This document shows, in pieces, positions 14,803 through 19,777 of a stretch of 19,777 bases of DNA. How positions within the stretch are numbered: the stretch's first letter is position 1; every line of letters starts with the position of its first letter. The notes below the pieces were generated by a model. That model ran no database searches, was not told the origin of the DNA, and saw only the letters and a list, made by a program, of their open reading frames with translations. The position numbers were made by a program, and so were the translations under genes. This stretch comes from LDYB01 sp037442385 (GTDB lineage: Bacteria > Armatimonadota > Fimbriimonadia > Fimbriimonadales > GBS-DC): NCBI GenBank assembly GCA_037442385.1, contig JBBIQJ010000031.1:1-19777 (forward strand). The letters are read 5' to 3'.

Positions 14803-15511
14803 GCCACCCTACCGCTACCCGATTGTGGAGGTGTTCGGTCCGACGGTGCAGGGGGAAGGATTGCTGATGGGGCGGCTCAGCCTGTTCGTGCGTTTTGGGG
14901 GTTGTGATTACCGTTGCCACTGGTGTGATACGATGTATGCTGTCGACGCAAAGCAATATGCTCATACTTGGCAACGCATGACCTTGAACGAGGTGGTAGC
15001 GGCGGTGCAGGCGCTGGCGTCCCCGCCCGTGCTTGTAACGCTTTCAGGGGGTAATCCCGCTATTCATCCGCTGGCGCCTCTGGTGCAGCGCCTGTGTTCG
15101 CTGGGCTACGCAGTGGCGTGCGAGACGCAAGGCAGTATCGCGTGCGAGTGGTTCCGGAATCTGGATGTGCTGGTGCTTTCGCCCAAGCCGCCCAGCGCGG
15201 GGCAAACCACTTCCGTGGAAGCAGTGCGTGCCTGCCTGCGGGTAGCGCCCGACGAGACCCATCTCAAAATCGTCGTGTTCGGGCGCGAAGACTATCTCTA
15301 TGCCCGTGCCATGTTCGAAGCGTTCCCACACCTGCCAGCGGTTCTCCAGCTGGGCACGCCCACCGAATTGCGGACTCCTCAGGAGCTGGTGCAGCACTTC
15401 CGCGACTTAACGGAGTCGGTTCTTTGCTGGCTCCATGAGGACAGGCTCTATCGCGTGCGCCTGCTCCCGCAGCTGCATCGGGTGCTGTTTGAGGCAACGC
15501 GGGGGGTTTGA
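14786..15511 (+). CDS. queE: 7-carboxy-7-deazaguanine synthase, radical SAM (queuosine pathway)
   Basis: QueE rearranges the QueD product to 7-carboxy-7-deazaguanine using S-adenosylmethionine and a [4Fe-4S] cluster. The 241-residue protein has the cluster motif C40-x3-C44-x2-C47 ('GGCDYRCHWCDT'), the N-terminal 'VFGPTVQGEG' and the substrate-site 'ACETQGS'. Length is normal. AGGAGG about 9 bp before ATG 14786 supports the start inside the queD end. Together with queD upstream and queA downstream it forms a queuosine gene group; queC and queF are not in the window. It seems intact. Confidence 0.94.
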   Translation: MEPRNEPPYRYPIVEVFGPTVQGEGLLMGRLSLFVRFGGCDYRCHWCDTMYAVDAKQYAHTWQRMTLNEVVAAVQALASPPVLVTLSGGNPAIHPLAPLVQRLCSLGYAVACETQGSIACEWFRNLDVLVLSPKPPSAGQTTSVEAVRACLRVAPDETHLKIVVFGREDYLYARAMFEAFPHLPAVLQLGTPTELRTPQELVQHFRDLTESVLCWLHEDRLYRVRLLPQLHRVLFEATRGV

Positions 15512-15523
15512 GCGCGTCGCCTC

Positions 15524-15532
15524 AGGTACAAT
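15524..15532 (+). promoter_or_regulatory. AGGTACAAT -10-like box before the DUF2905 gene
   Basis: AGGTACAAT ends 7 nt before ATG 15540, with no Shine-Dalgarno between. The geometry fits a leaderless transcript starting at the ATG. There is no recognisable -35. Confidence 0.45.
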
Positions 15533-15539
15533 TCCTGTG

Positions 15540-15776
15540 ATGGGCGCGATAGGCAAAACGCTGGTTCTGCTGGGCGTGATTATGGTGGGTGTGGGGTTGC
15601 TGTTTCTGGTGCTGGAGCGGGTTGGCGTGCGCCAGTGGCGTCTGCCAGGCGATATCGCAATAGAGCGCGACGGCTTCCACTTCTACTTCCCGCTGGGCAC
15701 GAGCATTCTGGTCAGCATTATGTTGAGCTTGATCCTGACTTTTCTGGCTTGGCTTGCCACAAGAGGAGGGCGATAG
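15540..15776 (+). CDS. DUF2905 family small membrane protein
   Basis: This is a 78-residue inner-membrane protein with two transmembrane helices (about 5-25 and 52-72) around the family's hallmark loop 'LPGDIAIERDGFHFYFPLG'. The function of DUF2905 is unknown. The open frame continues upstream to 15435 inside queE, but those residues are unrelated to the family, and ATG 15540 begins right at the first helix. It sits between queE and queA, two bases before the queA ATG, so it is co-transcribed with queA. From memory, DUF2905 genes often neighbour queA or DNA-repair genes such as ruvB. The neighbourhood is conserved but gives no direct clue to its job. Confidence 0.9.
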   Translation: MGAIGKTLVLLGVIMVGVGLLFLVLERVGVRQWRLPGDIAIERDGFHFYFPLGTSILVSIMLSLILTFLAWLATRGGR

Positions 15777-15778
15777 AG

Positions 15779-16810
15779 ATGGATGCCAACCTGTTCGATT
15801 ACAAACTGCCCGAAGAGCTGATTGCCCAGGAGCCAATAGAGCCGCGCGATCATGCGCGAATGCTCGTGCTTCATCGCGATACGGGCGCCATAGAGCATCG
15901 CCACTTTTATGAGCTGCCTGAGTACCTGCGGGAAGGGGATACCCTCGTGCTGAACGATACGCGCGTTTCGGCGTGGCGGCTGTTTGGGCACAAACCGACG
16001 GGCGGGCGTGTGGAGGTGCTGCTGATGCGCCCACTGGACGGGGAACGATGGCAGGCGCTGGTGCGCCCTGGCAGACGCCTGCCTGAGGGCACGCGCGTAC
16101 TGATGGATACCCCACCCCACGAACCGCCCATCGAGATGGAAACGCATATTGAGGGGCGGCTGGAGAACGGCACGCGCATCGTGCGCCTGCTGGCGAATCA
16201 GCCGATCGACTCGATTCTGCCGAAAGTGGGGCGTGTGCCATTGCCTCCTTATATCCGTCGGGACCTGCCCGATCCCGAACGGTATCAGACGGTGGTGGCG
16301 CGCCAGCCCGGAAGCGCCGCTGCGCCCACCGCAGGATTGCACTTCACACCCCCGCTGCTGGAAACTCTGCGCCAGCAAGGTGTGCCAGTTGCGACGATAA
16401 CCTTACACATTAGCCTTGATACTTTCCGCCCCCTGCAAGCCGACCGGATTGAGGAACACAAGATGCACGGAGAGTGGTACACCATTAGCCCGGAGGCGGC
16501 GGAAATCATTAACAGCACGCGCGGGCGGATTGTGGCGGTGGGCACAACCTCCGTGCGCACCCTGGAGAGCGCGGCGGTCGGCAAACGGCGTGTGCAGGCG
16601 CAAACTGCCGAAACGAAGCTTTACATCACCCCTGGCTACGAGTTCAAAGTGGTGGACGGGCTGATTACGAACTTCCATATGCCCCGCACCACAATGCTGG
16701 TTCTGGTCTCGGCGTTTGCGGGGCGCGAGAAGGTTTTGCACGCCTATCAGGAGGCAGTGCGCCTGCGCTATCGCTTTCTCAGCTTTGGGGACGCGATGCT
16801 GATTCTGTAG
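15779..16810 (+). CDS. queA: tRNA preQ1(34) S-adenosylmethionine ribosyltransferase-isomerase
   Basis: QueA transfers and rearranges the ribosyl group of S-adenosylmethionine onto preQ1 already inserted in tRNA position 34, making epoxyqueuosine. The 343-residue protein carries the family landmarks in order: 'FDYKLPEELIAQEP' at the N-terminus, 'LVLNDTRV' (56-63), 'PKVGRVPLPPYI' (148-159), 'PTAGLHFT' (183-190), 'VGTTSVRTLE' (254-263), 'VDGLITNFHMP' (292-302) and 'RFLSFGDAMLI'. I chose ATG 15779: the open frame begins at 15635, but its first 48 residues overlap DUF2905 and are not QueA-like. AGGAGG lies inside the DUF2905 end about 10 bp upstream. It seems complete and functional. Confidence 0.96.
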   Translation: MDANLFDYKLPEELIAQEPIEPRDHARMLVLHRDTGAIEHRHFYELPEYLREGDTLVLNDTRVSAWRLFGHKPTGGRVEVLLMRPLDGERWQALVRPGRRLPEGTRVLMDTPPHEPPIEMETHIEGRLENGTRIVRLLANQPIDSILPKVGRVPLPPYIRRDLPDPERYQTVVARQPGSAAAPTAGLHFTPPLLETLRQQGVPVATITLHISLDTFRPLQADRIEEHKMHGEWYTISPEAAEIINSTRGRIVAVGTTSVRTLESAAVGKRRVQAQTAETKLYITPGYEFKVVDGLITNFHMPRTTMLVLVSAFAGREKVLHAYQEAVRLRYRFLSFGDAMLIL

Positions 16811-16817
16811 GTATAAT
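16809..16817 (+). promoter_or_regulatory. AGGTATAAT -10 box before cruF
   Basis: AGGTATAAT, overlapping the queA stop, contains a perfect TATAAT ending 8 nt before ATG 16826. No Shine-Dalgarno or good -35 is visible. The layout matches the boxes before DUF2905 and queD, consistent with a leaderless start for the carotenoid operon. Confidence 0.5.
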
Positions 16818-16825
16818 AGCCCCAT

Positions 16826-17620
16826 ATGAAAACGATCGTTTTTCTGGTTGTTCTGTGCGGCTTCGTGGGGCTATTTTCGGTTGCGGGGAGCTGGGTGCTC
16901 TTCGGCGGCTATCCGAACCTGCCGCCACTGAATTATAACGCGCTGGCGTACTGGCTGGGGATTGCGAATGTGTTTCTGGGGGTTGCGGCAGCGGTGGGGC
17001 ACATGGGGCTGACGCAAGGCTGGCGCGCTGCGGCGCTGCTGATGGGCTTGTGTGTGCTGATTGCTGGAGGAGCCGAGCTGCTGGGGACTACCACAGGCTT
17101 GCCCTTCGGACCCTACACTTATACCGACAGGCTGGGACCCAGGTTTCTAGGGCATGTGCCCTATCTGATACCGCCTTCGTGGTTTATGATACTGTATCCC
17201 TCGATTCACCTGAGCTACGCGCTGGGCGTGCCTCGATGGGGCGTGCCATTCGTGGCGGCGTTGTTGCTGACATGGTGGGATGTGGCGATGGATCCAGCCG
17301 TTACGACGGGCTTTCCCTACTGGGTGTGGCATGTGGAGGGCGAGTTTTACGGCATGCCTCTGGTGAACTGGCTGGGCTGGTACGCGACAGGGCTGGCGAT
17401 TGGCGTGGTCTATGTGCGTTTGGCGCCAGAGTGGAAGCCTGCGTCCCCTGGAATACCGCTCGCGCTCTGGCTCATTCAAGGAGGTCAGATGGCGGGGTTG
17501 GCATGGGTGTTCGGGCGCGTGTGGGCGACAGCGCTATGGACTGCGGGCGCGGTTGCCCTGCTGGGGCTGCTCTACTGGCGCGTGATGGTGCAGAACAGGG
17601 AGCGCGTTCATGCAGGGTAA
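16826..17620 (+). CDS. cruF: Carotenoid biosynthesis membrane protein, CruF-like 1',2'-hydratase
   Basis: This is a 264-residue polytopic membrane protein of the DUF422/CruF group, which adds water to the terminal double bond of acyclic or half-cyclised carotenoids to give the 1'-hydroxyl. Six to seven hydrophobic segments are visible. The conserved loops 'TTTGLPFGPYTYTDRLGP', 'WWDVAMDPAVT' and 'GFPYWVWHVEGEFYGMPLVNWLGW' hold the acidic and His residues typical of the family. The start is ATG 16826, just after a TATAAT box. It overlaps crtI by 11 bp, so the two are coupled and probably modify the same pigment. Family placement is firm; the precise substrate (gamma-carotene, lycopene or a C50 intermediate) cannot be told. 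Confidence 0.88.
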   Translation: MKTIVFLVVLCGFVGLFSVAGSWVLFGGYPNLPPLNYNALAYWLGIANVFLGVAAAVGHMGLTQGWRAAALLMGLCVLIAGGAELLGTTTGLPFGPYTYTDRLGPRFLGHVPYLIPPSWFMILYPSIHLSYALGVPRWGVPFVAALLLTWWDVAMDPAVTTGFPYWVWHVEGEFYGMPLVNWLGWYATGLAIGVVYVRLAPEWKPASPGIPLALWLIQGGQMAGLAWVFGRVWATALWTAGAVALLGLLYWRVMVQNRERVHAG

Positions 17621-19058
17621 AGCGATTGTTGTGGGCGCGGGGATAGGTGGGCTGGCGACCGCTGCGAGGCTGGCGCACGCAGGCTGGAAGGTGGAGGTGT
17701 TCGAGGCACGCCCCCAGGTCGGCGGGCGCGTCGGCGAACTCCGCCACGACGGATACCGGTTCGACACAGGTCCCACCCTGCTGATGATGCTAGAGCCGCT
17801 GGAGCGGCTTTTTGGTGACCTGCACCGACGGCTGGAGGACTATTTAGACCTCGTGCTGATAGACCCCTCGTATCGGGTGTTTTTCGGGGATGGCACGGAG
17901 TTTGATGCGTCGCCCTGTATCGCCCGCATGGTGCAGGAGATACGGCGCAAGATTAGCCCCAGCGAGGTTGCGGGATACCTGCGTCTGATGGGCGATCTGG
18001 CGCAGATGTATCAGGCAGTTGTGCCTGCGTTCGTGCGCAATCCGTACCGCTCGTTGTGGGATCTGTTCAGCCCTTCGCGGATCGGGCTGCTAGTGCGCTA
18101 TCGTTTGACGGCGCGGCTCTGGCGGCGCATTCCGCGTTATGTGCGCGACCCGCGTCTGCAGATGCTATTTTCATTCCAGACGATGTATCTGGGGCTGTCG
18201 CCGAAAGAGGCGCTCTGGGTGTACGGTATTCTGACCTATATGGAGTCGGGCGAGGGCGTCTGGTATCCGCGGGGGGGTATGCATCGGCTGGCAGAAGCGC
18301 TGGCGCAGATTGTGCGCGAAGAGGGCGGGCAGATTCATCTCTGCCAGCGCGTGCAGAGGGTGCAGGTGGAGGGCGCTCGTGCGACGGGCGTTGTGCTGGA
18401 GTCGGGTGAGGTGGAACGCGCTGACCTGATTGTGCTGAACGGCGATGTGCCCACCCTGTATCGGAGCCTGTTGCCCCCCACGCGCCTTGCGAATCGGAAC
18501 TATCGCAACTCCTGTAGCGCGCTCATGTTCTACATCGGCTACGAGGCATCCTTGCCCCACCTGCTCCACCATAATGTGCATTTCGCTGCGGATTTCGAGC
18601 GCAACTTGCACGAGCTGTTCGTGGAGCAAAAGACACCCACAGAACCCTCCTTTTATACCTGCCTTTCCAACCGCACCGACCCGTCAGACGCCCCCGCGGG
18701 TTGCGAGAACCTTTATGCGCTGGTTCCCGTGCCGAATCTGTCGGGGGAGGACGCCAGCCTGCATCAGGAACGAATTCTGAACTATGTCGCGAGGCGCGTG
18801 GGGCTGGATATGGCGCAGGTGCGCTTTGTAAAGACCTGCACTCCCCACGACTGGCAGGCGATGGGGCTGTGGCAGGGAGCGGCGTTTGGCATCAGCGCGA
18901 ACTTCTTCCAGTCCACCTACTTCCGCCCGGGGCATCGCGCGCCTTTTGAGCGCCTGTATCAGGTGGGTGCCAGCACGCGCCCGGGCAACGGCATTCCGAT
19001 GGTGCTGATTGCGGCGGAGCTGCTGAGCGAGGAAATCAGACAAGTGTTCGCCCGTTAG
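17610..19058 (+). CDS. crtI: Phytoene desaturase family FAD oxidoreductase
   Basis: CrtI-type enzymes remove hydrogens from phytoene to make coloured carotenes at the membrane. The 482-residue protein starts with the FAD dinucleotide fold 'AIVVGAGIGGLATAARL' (G9, G11, G13-G14) and 'FEARPQVGGRVGE'. The middle has 'GVWYPRGGMHRLAEAL', and the C-terminus 'YQVGASTRPGNGIPMVLIAAELL' corresponds to the family's second FAD-contact motif. It could alternatively be a related CrtI-like desaturase or ketolase. AGGGAG lies about 7 bp before ATG 17610, inside the cruF end. Its last 23 bp overlap the crtB 3' end on the opposite strand, leaving no terminator. Confidence 0.93.
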   Translation: MQGKAIVVGAGIGGLATAARLAHAGWKVEVFEARPQVGGRVGELRHDGYRFDTGPTLLMMLEPLERLFGDLHRRLEDYLDLVLIDPSYRVFFGDGTEFDASPCIARMVQEIRRKISPSEVAGYLRLMGDLAQMYQAVVPAFVRNPYRSLWDLFSPSRIGLLVRYRLTARLWRRIPRYVRDPRLQMLFSFQTMYLGLSPKEALWVYGILTYMESGEGVWYPRGGMHRLAEALAQIVREEGGQIHLCQRVQRVQVEGARATGVVLESGEVERADLIVLNGDVPTLYRSLLPPTRLANRNYRNSCSALMFYIGYEASLPHLLHHNVHFAADFERNLHELFVEQKTPTEPSFYTCLSNRTDPSDAPAGCENLYALVPVPNLSGEDASLHQERILNYVARRVGLDMAQVRFVKTCTPHDWQAMGLWQGAAFGISANFFQSTYFRPGHRAPFERLYQVGASTRPGNGIPMVLIAAELLSEEIRQVFAR

Positions 19059-19777
19059 TCCACGCCCCGCGTCGCCACTCCCAGTAGAGTCGGCTGGCGC
19101 GACGCACCTTCTCAAAATAGGTTGTGTGGGCGCGATACTGAAAAACATCATAGCCGTTCTGCTCGATTTTGCGGAGAATCTCGGCGTAGAGCCGCGCCCC
19201 CAACAGCACGGGAAATTGCACTCGCAGGGGGAGTGAAGAGATTCCCTGCTCCGCACTTGCGTAAAGCTCGCGACAGCGTGCAATCTGGAAGCGCATGAAC
19301 ACCCGCCAGCGGTCGTCCACGCGCCCCTGGGCAAAATGCGCCTCGCAGACGCCGAAGCGCGCCATCTCGTCTTGTGGGAGATAGATGCGCCCGCGAGCGT
19401 AATCTTCGCCCACATCGCGCAGGAAGTTGGTCATCTGCATTGCTAGCCCCATCTGGCTCGCATGGAAGAGCGTCTGCGGGTCGGTCTGGCGAAACAGGTA
19501 GCACATCATGACGCCAACCACTGAGGCGCTTCCCCATGTGTATTGCTGGAGCGCCTCGAAGGTAAGGTATCGGTGTTGGGTCAGGTCCATCCGCATCGCG
19601 TCCAGAAAATCAGCGGTGAGTTTGACGGGGATGCCGTACTGGCGCACCGTATGTGCAAACGCACGTAGGATAGGATGCTCTACAGGTTGCCCGCACACGG
19701 CGCGAAGCCATTCGCGCTCGTAGCTGTCCAGCAGCTGGCGAATGCGTTCGAGGGTCATTTCGGGGCTGGGGCAGTCG
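19036..19777 (-). CDS. crtB: Phytoene synthase, 5' end beyond window
   Basis: CrtB condenses two geranylgeranyl diphosphates to phytoene, the first committed carotenoid step. The visible part includes the trans-isoprenyl synthase landmarks 'YTWGSASVVGVMM' and the second Asp-rich motif 'QMTNFLRDVGEDYARGRIYLP', whose D-x3-D binds Mg-diphosphate. The frame is open through the right edge of the window (codons before the ATG at 19758 read D-C-P-S-P-E), and the first Asp motif is missing, so ATG 19758 is internal and the gene starts outside. About 245 of an expected 290-300 residues are present. It converges on crtI with a 23-bp overlap, so the two steps are separately transcribed. Confidence 0.93.
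   Translation of the reverse strand, partial: DCPSPEMTLERIRQLLDSYEREWLRAVCGQPVEHPILRAFAHTVRQYGIPVKLTADFLDAMRMDLTQHRYLTFEALQQYTWGSASVVGVMMCYLFRQTDPQTLFHASQMGLAMQMTNFLRDVGEDYARGRIYLPQDEMARFGVCEAHFAQGRVDDRWRVFMRFQIARCRELYASAEQGISSLPLRVQFPVLLGARLYAEILRKIEQNGYDVFQYRAHTTYFEKVRRASRLYWEWRRGAWTNGRTLV

Noticed and set aside
17906..17918. ATGCGTCGCCC resembling the palindrome arm inside crtI
   Set aside because: The match ends before the CTACC part, has no opposing arm, and lies in conserved crtI coding sequence.
1..19777. CRISPR arrays, tRNA or rRNA genes, insertion-sequence ends
   Set aside because: I saw no regularly spaced direct repeats, no cloverleaf-like or ribosomal sequence, and no terminal inverted repeats around the RAYT.

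Overview
The window is GC-rich, densely packed bacterial DNA with mostly 0-20 bp between genes. A type II pseudopilin with the DUF1559 H-X9-DG signature, a secreted protein with 'GWNLIG'-type and FlgD-like domains, a GH50-like glycosidase beside a Gfo/Idh/MocA dehydrogenase, queuosine genes and a CruF/CrtI/CrtB carotenoid set suggest an Armatimonadota-like, possibly thermophilic, bacterium. That is an inference from gene content; there is no rRNA or tRNA in the window to confirm it.

Region 1 (1-4585, + strand) is the 3' part of a type I restriction-modification operon: the end of hsdS, a REP-associated tyrosine transposase (RAYT) coupled to it by a GTGA overlap, hsdR, and a small YgjP/DUF45-type metallopeptidase overlapping the hsdR end. 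The methylase gene hsdM is not in view and probably lies upstream. The RAYT gene carries a perfect 30-bp palindrome read in frame.

Region 2 (4614-7643, + strand) is a two-gene sugar module: a dihydrodiol-dehydrogenase-like Gfo/Idh/MocA oxidoreductase, then a GH50-like hydrolase with no signal peptide. Region 3 (7640-8311, - strand) is pcm, converging on the hydrolase. Region 4 (8410-12354, + strand) encodes a 1017-residue secreted multidomain protein and a lipoprotein with three carboxypeptidase-regulatory-like sandwiches, probably one operon.

Region 5 (12405-14191, - strand) holds a decayed MNT/HEPN toxin-antitoxin pair (the antitoxin is frameshifted and the toxin has lost its catalytic core), a DUF1559 pseudopilin, and a small Cys-rich exported protein. 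Region 6 (14275-16810, + strand) holds queD, queE, a small DUF2905 membrane protein and queA, for queuosine in tRNA. Region 7 (16826-19777) is carotenoid synthesis: cruF and crtI on +, overlapping tail to tail with crtB on -, whose start lies beyond the window.

The main points for a second look are the two inactivating lesions in the MNT/HEPN pair, the in-frame palindrome inside the RAYT gene of an R-M operon, and a recurring GGTANAAT box 7-8 nt before ATG codons that suggests leaderless transcription.
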